A stretch of 13,902 nt of DNA from Calditrichota bacterium (GCA_024276455.1 JAJRXE010000111.1:1-13902); one strand, 5' to 3'; positions 1 to 7,833 are shown, numbered from the stretch's first letter. The notes: generated from the sequence alone by a model not told the origin. Numbers and translations are program-made.

Positions 1-639
1 TACAAAACGGACGGAATCAGCGGCACCATTTTCGGTGATTTGAGCGGGCTGACCTTCGACAATGGAAGCCACGGCACCTACAACGTGGACTACCCGGACG
101 GAATTCGTCCGGTGGGCGGGGCGGTGCAAAACCTGAGCTACAGCGGCTTCGCTCCGGCGACTTACGGCGGTGCCGGGATTCAGTACGAAGGCACTTTCGG
201 GAGCAGCACCACGCCGGGGAAGCTGGTTTACCTGGCAGTGCCGTTCGAAACCTTTTACCCGGAGAGCAGCCGCGACAGTCTGCTAACCCGAATCATGGAA
301 TTTTTCTCGATTCCCACCACCATCGGCGATTTCGCGGAGAATAACCGGGTGGCAAGCGTTTTCCGTCTGTTACCAAATTACCCCAATCCGTTCAATCCCA
401 GCACCACCATTGCTTTTGAACTGAACAACCCGACACCGGAAGAGGTAAAACTGATCGTGTACGATCTGTTGGGGAAAGAGGTGGTTACTCTGGTCAATCG
501 CCGGCTCTCGGCGGGACATTATGAGTACCAGTGGAACGGCCGCGACCGTAACGGACGTCCGGTGCCCAGCGGGGTGTACATTTACCGCCTGCAGATGGGC
601 AAGCAGACCAAGACCCACAAGATGACCTTGATCCGGTAG
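1..639 (+). CDS. Secreted protein, C-terminal part, with T9SS type A sorting domain (partial)
   Basis: The frame is open from the first base of the window, so this is the 212-residue C-terminal end of a longer protein whose start lies upstream; an internal TTG at 40 is not a credible start. Residues about 1-105 contain a segment ending in GKLVYLAVPFETFYPES followed by a leucine-rich helix, which resembles the end of the amidotransferase-like or lyase-like folds found in FCB secreted proteins; this part is only a guess. A short linker leads to NYPNPFNPSTTIAFEL (from residue 126) and then a FlgD-like Ig fold with VYDLLGKEV, SGVYIYRL and a basic end (KTHKMTLIR). That is the classic type A C-terminal domain, which directs export by the type IX secretion system and attachment at, or release from, the cell surface. 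The catalytic or binding part is not in the window, so its substrate cannot be named. An intrinsic terminator follows 20 bp after the stop. Confidence 0.88.
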   Translation, partial: YKTDGISGTIFGDLSGLTFDNGSHGTYNVDYPDGIRPVGGAVQNLSYSGFAPATYGGAGIQYEGTFGSSTTPGKLVYLAVPFETFYPESSRDSLLTRIMEFFSIPTTIGDFAENNRVASVFRLLPNYPNPFNPSTTIAFELNNPTPEEVKLIVYDLLGKEVVTLVNRRLSAGHYEYQWNGRDRNGRPVPSGVYIYRLQMGKQTKTHKMTLIR

Positions 640-659
640 TGGACTCAATACCGCTTTTC

Positions 660-694
660 AAAAAAACCGGGAGAATGGTTTTCCCGGTTTTTTT
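660..694 (+). terminator. Intrinsic terminator after the T9SS protein gene
   Basis: A 13-bp stem pairs AAAAAAACCGGGA (660-672) with TCCCGGTTTTTTT (682-694) around a 9-nt loop. It has a GC core flanked by an A-tract on the left and a T-tract on the right, the usual rho-independent form. It starts 20 bp after the stop codon at 639. The A/T symmetry means it could also work on the minus strand, but no minus-strand gene ends here. Confidence 0.9.
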
Positions 695-715
695 ATTCCT
701 GCTTAGTTTTTAACC

Positions 716-750
716 CACGCATCTAACGAATAAATCATCTAAAGAGATGA
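716..750. repeat. Degenerate 9-bp periodic repeat with TCATCT/AGATGA dyad
   Basis: Reading from 716, three consecutive 9-mers are CACGCATCT, AACGAATAA and ATCATCTAA. They are loosely similar to one another and to the 9-mers at 10165-10191. The right end overlaps a perfect 6-bp inverted repeat, TCATCT (735-740) and AGATGA (745-750), with loop AAAG. It is weak and could be chance in AT-rich DNA. Confidence 0.35.
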
Positions 751-763
751 CTTAATTTAAATT

Positions 764-814
764 GTTTACATGAAAATTCAAAAATCGGGAGTTTTATTTT
801 CAAGTTTACATGAA
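764..814. repeat. 11-bp direct repeat GTTTACATGAA, 40 bp apart
   Basis: GTTTACATGAA occurs at 764-774 and again at 804-814, both in the same orientation, with exactly 40 bp between start points (about four helical turns). The flanks differ. It could be a paired regulator-binding site or a chance match in a low-complexity region. Confidence 0.4.
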
Positions 815-1023
815 GAATAAAAATAAAAAATTGGTCCCCAGGAGAACTTAGACACAATTAACTTGACACTATCCCCTAATTGGGAGGGTAAATAAATGCT
901 TGATATTCCAGAAATAAACGAAACTAAATTCCGATAAATTTTCACCGAACCTTAATAATTAGCACAATGTTTTTTTATCCAACTTGACCTTACCCAAAAA
1001 TGCTGAAAATCCCACCTGAAAAC

Positions 1024-1063
1024 CTTGCAATTCTTAAGATTTTTTCCTAATCTGAAGGGCAAG
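1024..1063 (+). promoter_or_regulatory. Possible leader hairpin upstream of the small membrane protein
   Basis: CTTAAGATT (1033-1041) pairs with AATCTGAAG (1049-1057) at 8 of 9 positions around a 7-nt loop, and an outer CTTGC (1024-1028) pairs with GCAAG (1059-1063). The structure ends 59 bp before the start codon at 1123 and would lie in the 5' leader if transcription begins upstream of it. It has no terminator-type T-run after the stem. It matches no riboswitch class I know. Confidence 0.3.
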
Positions 1064-1109
1064 ATTGGGGAATCCGGGCATTCTGAAATGGGGGTGTAAA
1101 CCCAAATTA

Positions 1110-1122
1110 GAAGGAGGCCTTC
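1110..1122 (+). promoter_or_regulatory. Strong Shine-Dalgarno inside a small hairpin
   Basis: AAGGAGG (1111-1117) lies 5 nt before the ATG at 1123 and fixes that start. The same bases form GAAGG-AGG-CCTTC, a 5-bp stem with a 3-nt loop that ends directly at the start codon. It could therefore partly mask the ribosome-binding site. The hairpin may be coincidental, but the ribosome-binding site itself is clear. Confidence 0.6.
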
Positions 1123-1524
1123 ATGAAAAGAGCAATCCTGGCTGTTTTAGCCGTTTTTGTGAGCTGGGAGATTTTAGATTACCTTATTCACAGCGTGATT
1201 TTAATGGGTTATTACCAGGCAACCGCCAATCTCTGGAGACCGCCGGAAGAAATGAAAATGTGGTTGATGTTCCTGGTGGCTCTATTGAGCGCTATTTTCT
1301 TTGTCTGGATTTATTTTAAATTCATTCCCAAAAGTCTGAACAATGGTTTGCTATTCGGACTGCTTTACGGTCTGGCTACCGGTATCCCGATGGGGTACGG
1401 CACCTATTCTTTCATGCCCATTCCCTATGGGTTGGCTCTGGGATGGTTCCTGGGCACCGTGGTGGAGAGTGTAGTAGCCGGCTTGCTGGTCGGACTCATT
1501 ATTAAAGAACCAACCCAGCTATAA
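1123..1524 (+). CDS. Small conserved integral membrane protein of unknown function
   Basis: A 133-residue protein with a strong Shine-Dalgarno 5 nt upstream. Four hydrophobic stretches are visible, at about residues 3-28, 47-68, 75-93 and 103-127, so it is probably a four-helix inner-membrane protein. Polar or charged residues sit in or beside the first helix (W15, E16, D19, H23) and are followed by a W-R-P-P-E-E-M loop (36-44). A glycine- and proline-rich stretch, GIPMGYGTYSFMPIPYG (87-103), joins helices three and four. The pattern W-x3-D-x3-H near the N-terminus, a LWRP loop and a MGYGTYSxMPIPY segment is one I associate with uncharacterised proteins from many environmental bacteria; no function is known to me. 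Its own terminator upstream and leader suggest it is transcribed separately from the genes before it. No enzyme motif is visible. Confidence 0.85.
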   Translation: MKRAILAVLAVFVSWEILDYLIHSVILMGYYQATANLWRPPEEMKMWLMFLVALLSAIFFVWIYFKFIPKSLNNGLLFGLLYGLATGIPMGYGTYSFMPIPYGLALGWFLGTVVESVVAGLLVGLIIKEPTQL

Positions 1525-1583
1525 TTATTTTTCAGGATGCCCGGTTTTTCCCTTTTAACTTTTCTTCCATACAGGTAATGAAT

Positions 1584-1613
1584 GTCCCTGGCACACGAGG
1601 AAGTAACAGGGAC
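1584..1613. repeat. Inverted repeat GTCCCTG/CAGGGAC
   Basis: A perfect 7-bp inverted repeat, GTCCCTG (1584-1590) and CAGGGAC (1607-1613), with a 16-nt loop, lies 60 bp after the membrane protein stop. No T-run follows, so it is not a standard terminator. It may be a weak terminator, an mRNA 3'-end structure, or chance. Confidence 0.4.
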
Positions 1614-1662
1614 TTTGAATAAAGAGCGGAACGTTTGAATTTCGCGGTTGCTTTTGGTTTTA

Positions 1663-1681
1663 GTCAAGCAAGATGCTTGAC
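1663..1681. repeat. REP-like palindrome GTCAAGCA-AGA-TGCTTGAC
   Basis: A perfect 8-bp stem with a 3-nt loop (1663-1670 and 1674-1681) in the gap between the membrane protein and the macroglobulin gene. TAG before and CTA after allow the stem to extend if one C is bulged. There is no T-tract, so it does not look like a terminator. The form (arms meeting at CAAGATG, followed by CCTAC) resembles extragenic palindromes that recur in many environmental genomes; whether it is repeated in this genome cannot be seen here. Confidence 0.55.
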
Positions 1682-1699
1682 CTACAAATTACGCTTTGG

Positions 1700-1720
1700 T
1701 AAAATTTCCCGAAAATTTTA
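1700..1720. promoter_or_regulatory. 21-bp operator-like palindrome upstream of the macroglobulin gene
   Basis: TAAAATTT (1700-1707) and AAATTTTA (1713-1720) are perfect inverted arms around CCCGA, with one further C-G pair inside the centre. The 21-bp site ends 63 bp before the ATG at 1784, a suitable place for a dimeric repressor or activator. No promoter boxes are convincingly placed near it. Confidence 0.4.
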
Positions 1721-1783
1721 TTTCCTCCTTCGGTTCTGTTTTGTACATTTTTGAAGTCATCCACGCGATTTTAGGAGATTAAC

Positions 1784-4700
1784 ATGAAACTGGTTTGGCG
1801 ATTTTTTCTTTTAATTTTGTTGCTCGGCGGGCTTTTACTGACTGCCTGCACGGGCAATCAGGAAAGCAATAAAGCGAATCTGTCGGATGAAGCCTACCAG
1901 GATTTTCTGGCCGAGCAGGAAGAAGAAGCGCCGACCAGCACTCCGGTCGTTTACCGCAGCGATTCGGTCCAAGTACGGGGCACTCTCGAAATACTTTCCT
2001 ACGGTCCCATCGGAGAGACCGACAGCCGGGCACAGGTGCGGGTGGAGTTTGCCACCCCGCTGGTGCCGCTGTCCGCTCTGGACGATCGAACTCGCCAGGA
2101 AGTGCTGCAGCATTTTAAGATCGAACCTCAGGTTCCGGGGCGATTCCGCCTGCTGGGCACCTCGACGGTGGTGTTCCAGCCGGCTCCGGAGCTCCCCCCG
2201 GCCACTCACTACCGGGTCACCGTCACCCGGGGGCTGCAGGATTTACAGGGCCACCGGTTGGAAGAAGATTTTCAGTGGGAATTCTCCACTCCCCTGCCGC
2301 GTTTACGCCTCTACCCCCAAAATGGTGCTCACCACGTCAAGCCGGATCTGCTTGGACGCCTTTTTAGCACCCAGGAACTGAGTCTGGACTCCCTGCAGAT
2401 TCACTTTGCCTTCTACGAAACCAGTTCCGGCCAAGCGGTGAAATTCAAACTCTGGGAAGATCGGGAGGCGGCGGAAGTTGCGCGACGCGAGAGAAATCGC
2501 CGCTACATCTACTTCTTTTGTCCCCGGAAACCGCTGAAAAAAGACACCGACTACACCATTGAAATCAAACCGGGCATCCTGACGGCACAGGGCAATCGGC
2601 CTCTTCCAGAGGCGATTACCAGCACGTTTCGTACCTACCCACCCTTCCGTTTTGTGCGAACCGGATTCTGTGACCATTGCGGCGCCAACCTGGTTACCAT
2701 CCCTTACCTGCAATTCACCAATTACCCCGAAAGGGAAAATCTGGAGGCGTTTCTGCAAATTGACCCCCCGACGGAACGATTTCCCTTTCTGGACTACGGG
2801 TGCGATGATTTCAGCATTCAACTGAATACCCATTATTTGCTTCCCCACACCACCTACCGGGTCACCATTAAACCCGGTTTGCGCGACATTTACGGCCAAA
2901 AAATTTCTAATCCTCAGGTGGTCACTTTCACCACCGGCGACCTCACCCCAGAACTGCGGGCGCCGGAGGGCTTTTTGGTGGTTCCTCCGACCCTCGATCC
3001 GGAAATCGTCATTGAATCCGCCAATCTGAAGAAAGTATTCGCAACTCTGCTTCCCCTGAATCCCGCTCTGGTGCTCACCCAATCGCCCCCGGAACACAGT
3101 TATCAGGTTGCGACCATTTTCCGGAAACTGCAACTCGATTCCACGGTACTGGCCCTTCCGCGGGACAGTCTGGGTCGTGGACGGCTCAAATTGAATTTGA
3201 AACCTTATTTGCGCGAGGGGCAGTACGGAGCGGTGGCGTTCCGTTTTTGGGCGCGGCCTGAAATGTGTTACCGGACCACCTTCTCTTATAGCGGACTTCT
3301 GGTGCGCACCAATCTGGGACTCCACGCCCAGTTCTACCCCGCGGAAGGGTTCATTAAAGTTAACCGGTTGACGGACGGAAAGCCGGTGGCAGGCGCCACC
3401 GTGAAAATTTACCGCCGGGACGATCTGGCCCGGGATGAGCTGCTTCCCCAGCTTTTCAAGAACCAACTGCCCGGGGAAATTCATCCCCGCTACCAGGGAA
3501 CTACCGATGCCCGGGGGCTCATTCCGCTTTCCGCCAGCGATCTGGCACGACTGGCGCCTCCGCCCCGCCGGCCAACCAACCGGATCGCTCCTCCCGATCC
3601 CAAGCGCCCCAACTTTTACCTGGAAGAACCGCCGATTTTGCTGGTCGTGGCGGAAAAGGATGGTGACTGGACATATTTACGCACCGGATTTCACAGCGAA
3701 TTGGAATCCTGGCAATTCGGGGTGATGAGCGCCTGGGAAGCCAACCGGCCGCTGCCCCGGGGCACCATCTTTTCCGATCGGCAACTCTATCGTCCCGGCG
3801 ACACAGTGAGAATAAAGGGGGTGCTACGCTACCTGCAGTACGGCCGATTGCACAAACCAGTCGGACAAACCTTTACGGTGACGCTGCGCGGGCCCCGCGG
3901 CAAAGCGACCCGGCTGGGCCAGGTAACCCTCTCGGAATTCGGCACCTTTCACCTGGACATTCCGACCCGGGAAAACCAGCCGCTGGGTTACTACCAGGTG
4001 GTGGCGGAATCCGAGGAAGCACCACTTCGATTTTTCGGGGGCTTTCGCCTGGCGGAATTCCGGGTGCCGGAATTTTCCGTTTCGTTGAACATCGACCAAC
4101 AGATTGCCCTGGCCGGCGAACCGATCCGCCTCAGCTGGGAAGGGAAATACTACTTCGGTGCCCCCATGTCCGGCGCCAAGGTTTCGCTGAATGTCACCCG
4201 CCGCCGCACCAGCTTCCAACCCCAGGGCTGGAAAACGTTCAGCTTCGGGATTCCCGAATACCTGCAGGATCAAAAGGTGAGCCTGCCCGGCGGTTACCTG
4301 CGGGAAACCCTGAAACTGGACCAGCAGGGCAGGGGAGAGAAACGCCTGGTCATTTCCCGGGAAGACGTGCCGTTCCCGATGATTTACCGGGCGGAGGTGG
4401 AAGTGGAGGACGTCTCCCGGCAAACCGTTTCCGCCAGCCGGTCGGTGACCCTGCTGCCTTACTCCCAGCTGGTGGGGCTTCAGTTGAACAACTGGATTAC
4501 CAGCAAAAACAAGCCGGTGACGGTGAAACTGGTGGTAACCGATCCACAGGGTAAACCCCTAACCGGTGTACCGGTGCGAGTCAAACTGATTAAACGGGAG
4601 TACCATTCCGTGAAAGTGGAAGCGCCGGACGGCACCTACCGGATGGAACACAACATTGTAAAGAAAGAAACAGATCGTGGGGAGGTGGAAAGCGCCAAGG

Positions 4701-7630
4701 AGCCACTGGAAGTAACACTCACTCCCCGGGAGGCGGGTTCTTACCTCATCCTGGCGGAACTGCGGGATTTCCCGAACAGCGGCACCGCCGCCGCCACGCC
4801 GTTGTGGGTGGCCGGAGACGATTACGTACCCTGGGAAGAGCGCGGCGAAGACCGCCTCCAGATCGTGCTGGACAAAAAGGAGTACCGGCCGGGAGACGAA
4901 GCGGTGGCTCTGATTCAATCGCCCTTCCCGGAGGCGGAACTGCTGGTGACGGTTTCGCGGGAAAAAGTGTTTCATCGCGAGATTTTGCAGGTCAAAGGCA
5001 GCGCCGTTACTTATCGTTTCAAAGTAACCGAAGAGATGCTTCCCAATGCCTACTTCGGGGCGGTGCTGTTCCGGCTGGGTAAACCGATTGTGCCGCTGAA
5101 AGAGCAGGAAGGCAAACACCTGGAGCGGATCGGATTTGTTAACTTCCGGGTGGCGTTGGACAGCAAGTACCTGCAGGTGCGGGTCGCGCCGGAACGAACA
5201 CGGCTGCGTCCCGGCGACAGTCTGCGGGTCAATTTGCAGGTTACCCGGCAGGACGGAGAGGCAGAGCGCAGCGAGCTTACCGTGATGGTGGTGGACGAAG
5301 CGGTGCTGGCGCTCACCGGCTACACCCTGCCGGACCTGGTAAAGACGGTGTACCGGACCCGGGGGCTTTCCGCCCGACTGTTCGACAACCGCACGTTCGT
5401 GGTTACCGAAGACGTCCTGCTGCAAAAGGGACAGGGTTACGGGGGCGGACGGATGGCCGGCGCACCTGGTTTACGGATTCGCAAGAAATTTGTCAAACTG
5501 GCTTACTACGACCCCGCTCTACTCACCGATTCCCGGGGACAAGCCAGTTTCGCTTTCAAACTACCGGACAATTTGACCACCTGGCGGATTGCCGTGGTGG
5601 CGGTGAGCGAACAGGACCGCTTCGGCAAAGGTGAGGCAAAGGTGGTGGTGAGTCAGCCGTTCCTGCTGCGCCCGATTCTGCCGCGTTTCGTGAGGTTAGG
5701 CGACACCTTCCGCGGCGGGGTGGCGGTCACCAACCTGACCCGACGCGAAGGCAAGGTAACTGTTAATATCTCCCTGCCAGACTGCACGCTGGTATTAAGC
5801 GAACTGGGGGATGTTCAGGAAGGATTGGTCCTGCAACCCGGAGAAACCCGGGCAGTACTCTTCCCCCTGGAGGCAGCCCGGGCAGGAAAAGCGAAACTGG
5901 AATTTAGAGCCACTTTCCGGGGCCGGTTTCAGGGAAAAGAAATCACCAAAGGCGACGCGCTAGAAATTCCTTTGAAGGTAGAACCGTTAACCGCCACCGA
6001 AACGGTTGTAGCAGTTGGGGAAACGGATGCCCAGGCGACCCAGCAAATAAAAGTGGACCAGACCGTGCACCGCGATCTGGGTGGCTTACATATTCAGATT
6101 TCCGCCACGGCGTTAAACCACATTGCCGAGGGCGCCCGCTACCTGGTGGACTACCCCTACGGCTGTCTGGAGCAAACTCTCAGTCGTTTGCTTACCCTGA
6201 TGGAGCTCAAATTCCTTTCCGAGAAGTACAACTTCACGCTGCAAACGGAGCAATCGCTCGCGGAGGTAATTGAGTTAAACCGTAAGAAGATTCTACAGCT
6301 CCAGAACAGCGACGGCGGATTCAAATTCTGGGATTCCAGCCGGAATTCCGACTGTTACCTGTCGCCGTACGTGGCGTACTACATTTACCGGAACCAGCAA
6401 TTAGGCTATTCCTTCCCCGAAAATTCCGTTAAATCCTTAATCCGCTATCTCAATCGGGCGCTGACCCACCCCTGCCGCAAGTTCAAAAGCTGGCGACCGT
6501 TGGCTGAGTACCGCTTGAACGTTCTAACCGGGCTGTTCTACCTGGGGCAACCGGACGAAAGCTACCTGGAAGAATATTTCAATCGCCGCCAGGAGCTCGG
6601 TACCCGGGCCCGTTTGCAACTGGCTTACCTGCTGGCGCAAACTCCCCGCTGGAAATCGGCGGCTCGGCAGATGCTGAGCGAAATTAAGAACGGACTTTTC
6701 CAGACCGCCCAAACGGCTCACCTGGAAAGCAACTGGCAGGTTCCCTCCTACTGGCGTTTTCTGGATTCCCCGGTCGCTGCCACCGCCGAAGCGTTAAAAC
6801 TCTTCCTGACCCTGGAGCCGGACAGTCCGGTCATTGCCAGGATGGTCCGTTACCTGCTCAACGCCCGCAAAAACGGACGCTGGCGCAACACCTACGAGAA
6901 CGCCCGCGCCATTGACGCCCTGGTAGAAGTGGCGCTGCAACGAGAGGCTCAAAACCCCAATTTCACCGCCCGGGTTCTACTGGCCGGTCAGGAGGTGTTG
7001 AAACACCATTTCAAGGATTTTCGCTCCCGTCCGGTGGAAACATCCTTGCCTATGCAGGATTTACCCCCGGGAACCAACCTGCTTGAGATTTTGAAAACGG
7101 GAACCGGTCGCCTGTATTACACCCTGAGCTACCGTTACCGTTTGAAGGGGCTTCAGCCGGCCCGGCAGGAGGGATTTGCCATAAAACGCACCGTACGGCG
7201 GCTGCAGGGTAAGGACCTGTTGGGGCGTTTCGACACCGATCCGATGACAGACATAAAAATTTTGGCCGGCGAAACCGTTGAAGTAGAACTGGAATTTCTG
7301 GTGCCTCAAACGATTTATCATCTGGTCATCGACGATCCCATTCCGGCAGGCCTGGAAGTTCTTGACACCTCACTGAAAACCACCACAAAACACTACTCCC
7401 AGGACATACGACCTATTTCTCTCCGGAATCCGATTAACCACCGTGAGCTGCGGGATGAACGCGTGGTTTTAATTGCCGAGCAGATTGCCGCCGGAACATA
7501 TCGCTACAAATACTTGTTACGAGCCACCAGCTCGGGTCGTTTTTTCTGGCCGGCTGCAACGATTTCGTTAATGTACGAACCGGAAGAGTTCGGGCGCTGC
7601 GCGGAAGGAATGGTGGAGGTGGTGGAATGA
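1784..7630 (+). CDS. Alpha-2-macroglobulin family lipoprotein with intact thioester (YfhM-like)
   Basis: A 1948-residue bacterial alpha-2-macroglobulin, thought to trap attacking proteases at the cell envelope: cleavage of the bait loop exposes a thioester that bonds to the protease. The start has AGGAG 6 nt upstream. A lipoprotein signal ends in the lipobox LTAC (Cys22). Residue 23 is Thr, not Asp, which by the E. coli rule points to the outer membrane. Domains in order: three Ig-like (Big_5-type) repeats at about 60-385; macroglobulin domains from about 505, with the MG2 hallmark DRQLYRPGDTVRIKG at about 664; a second YRPGD at about 1032 opening the bait-carrying region to about 1235, including a glycine-rich loop GQGYGGGRMAGAPG; the A2M domain at about 1235-1330; the thioester domain at about 1432-1725 with YGCLEQ (Cys1461, Gln1464); and an MG10-type end (about 1820-1948) finishing in FGRCAEGMVEV. 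It is about 300 residues longer than E. coli YfhM, mostly from the N-terminal Ig repeats. A CDHC pair (Cys296, Cys299) in the third repeat is unusual. pbpC follows, as in E. coli. Confidence 0.96.
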   Translation: MKLVWRFFLLILLLGGLLLTACTGNQESNKANLSDEAYQDFLAEQEEEAPTSTPVVYRSDSVQVRGTLEILSYGPIGETDSRAQVRVEFATPLVPLSALDDRTRQEVLQHFKIEPQVPGRFRLLGTSTVVFQPAPELPPATHYRVTVTRGLQDLQGHRLEEDFQWEFSTPLPRLRLYPQNGAHHVKPDLLGRLFSTQELSLDSLQIHFAFYETSSGQAVKFKLWEDREAAEVARRERNRRYIYFFCPRKPLKKDTDYTIEIKPGILTAQGNRPLPEAITSTFRTYPPFRFVRTGFCDHCGANLVTIPYLQFTNYPERENLEAFLQIDPPTERFPFLDYGCDDFSIQLNTHYLLPHTTYRVTIKPGLRDIYGQKISNPQVVTFTTGDLTPELRAPEGFLVVPPTLDPEIVIESANLKKVFATLLPLNPALVLTQSPPEHSYQVATIFRKLQLDSTVLALPRDSLGRGRLKLNLKPYLREGQYGAVAFRFWARPEMCYRTTFSYSGLLVRTNLGLHAQFYPAEGFIKVNRLTDGKPVAGATVKIYRRDDLARDELLPQLFKNQLPGEIHPRYQGTTDARGLIPLSASDLARLAPPPRRPTNRIAPPDPKRPNFYLEEPPILLVVAEKDGDWTYLRTGFHSELESWQFGVMSAWEANRPLPRGTIFSDRQLYRPGDTVRIKGVLRYLQYGRLHKPVGQTFTVTLRGPRGKATRLGQVTLSEFGTFHLDIPTRENQPLGYYQVVAESEEAPLRFFGGFRLAEFRVPEFSVSLNIDQQIALAGEPIRLSWEGKYYFGAPMSGAKVSLNVTRRRTSFQPQGWKTFSFGIPEYLQDQKVSLPGGYLRETLKLDQQGRGEKRLVISREDVPFPMIYRAEVEVEDVSRQTVSASRSVTLLPYSQLVGLQLNNWITSKNKPVTVKLVVTDPQGKPLTGVPVRVKLIKREYHSVKVEAPDGTYRMEHNIVKKETDRGEVESAKEPLEVTLTPREAGSYLILAELRDFPNSGTAAATPLWVAGDDYVPWEERGEDRLQIVLDKKEYRPGDEAVALIQSPFPEAELLVTVSREKVFHREILQVKGSAVTYRFKVTEEMLPNAYFGAVLFRLGKPIVPLKEQEGKHLERIGFVNFRVALDSKYLQVRVAPERTRLRPGDSLRVNLQVTRQDGEAERSELTVMVVDEAVLALTGYTLPDLVKTVYRTRGLSARLFDNRTFVVTEDVLLQKGQGYGGGRMAGAPGLRIRKKFVKLAYYDPALLTDSRGQASFAFKLPDNLTTWRIAVVAVSEQDRFGKGEAKVVVSQPFLLRPILPRFVRLGDTFRGGVAVTNLTRREGKVTVNISLPDCTLVLSELGDVQEGLVLQPGETRAVLFPLEAARAGKAKLEFRATFRGRFQGKEITKGDALEIPLKVEPLTATETVVAVGETDAQATQQIKVDQTVHRDLGGLHIQISATALNHIAEGARYLVDYPYGCLEQTLSRLLTLMELKFLSEKYNFTLQTEQSLAEVIELNRKKILQLQNSDGGFKFWDSSRNSDCYLSPYVAYYIYRNQQLGYSFPENSVKSLIRYLNRALTHPCRKFKSWRPLAEYRLNVLTGLFYLGQPDESYLEEYFNRRQELGTRARLQLAYLLAQTPRWKSAARQMLSEIKNGLFQTAQTAHLESNWQVPSYWRFLDSPVAATAEALKLFLTLEPDSPVIARMVRYLLNARKNGRWRNTYENARAIDALVEVALQREAQNPNFTARVLLAGQEVLKHHFKDFRSRPVETSLPMQDLPPGTNLLEILKTGTGRLYYTLSYRYRLKGLQPARQEGFAIKRTVRRLQGKDLLGRFDTDPMTDIKILAGETVEVELEFLVPQTIYHLVIDDPIPAGLEVLDTSLKTTTKHYSQDIRPISLRNPINHRELRDERVVLIAEQIAAGTYRYKYLLRATSSGRFFWPAATISLMYEPEEFGRCAEGMVEVVE

Positions 7631-7638
7631 AATTTGAG

Positions 7639-7652
7639 ACTGGAAACTGGAA
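7639..7652. repeat. Tandem 7-mer ACTGGAA x2
   Basis: ACTGGAA occurs twice with no spacer (7639-7645 and 7646-7652), starting 9 bp after the macroglobulin stop. A third, broken, similar unit may follow. It is short, but fits the general pattern of short-period repeats in the gaps of this window. Confidence 0.4.
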
Positions 7653-7741
7653 AAAGTCTGAAGGCTGGCAAGTTAGCCATTCTTGGACGTGATTTTAAAT
7701 TTTTTGTAGTCTGTGTTTAATGGCTACAAGTACCAACGAAC

Positions 7742-7813
7742 AATGACAATAAATGACCGGGCTTTAACCCGAAATGACACGAAAGTTAATGACGAACCGA
7801 AGGTTCAAATGAC
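7742..7813. repeat. Five copies of AATGAC just upstream of pbpC
   Basis: AATGAC occurs in the same orientation at 7742, 7752, 7773, 7788 and 7808, with spacings of 10, 21, 15 and 20 bp. The last copies are followed by GAA (AATGACGAA). A small GAACC-GAA-GGTTC hairpin (7794-7806) lies between the fourth and fifth copies. The cluster ends 20 bp before the pbpC start. It may be a multi-site operator or a decayed tandem repeat. Confidence 0.5.
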
Positions 7814-7833
7814 GAAAACGCCCCGGATAAAAA

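Larger units (their letters stand above)
695..1122. other. AT-rich intergenic region with short repeats and a leader
   Basis: This 428-bp gap contains no credible gene. An open frame starting at 1065 is a shadow of the membrane protein gene. It holds degenerate 9-bp periodic sequence (716-742), a TCATCT/AGATGA dyad (735-750), an 11-bp direct repeat (764-774 and 804-814), an isolated TTGACA (863-868) without a well-spaced -10 box, and a hairpin (1024-1063) before the next gene. The promoter of the downstream gene presumably lies here, but I cannot place it. Confidence 0.7.

Noticed and set aside
863..894. Sigma-70 promoter from TTGACA (863-868) and TAAATA (889-894)
   Set aside because: The spacer is 20 bp, outside the normal range, and FCB-group bacteria often use different promoter boxes, so I do not call it.
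2303..3484. 393-residue open frame on the minus strand inside the macroglobulin gene
   Set aside because: It is fully antisense to a well-supported gene with clear domains, has no recognisable family or ribosome-binding site, and its composition is that of a reverse-frame shadow.
4559..5425. 288-residue minus-strand open frame inside the macroglobulin gene
   Set aside because: Antisense to the bait and A2M region, with many His, Gln and Arg residues typical of shadow frames and no known motif.
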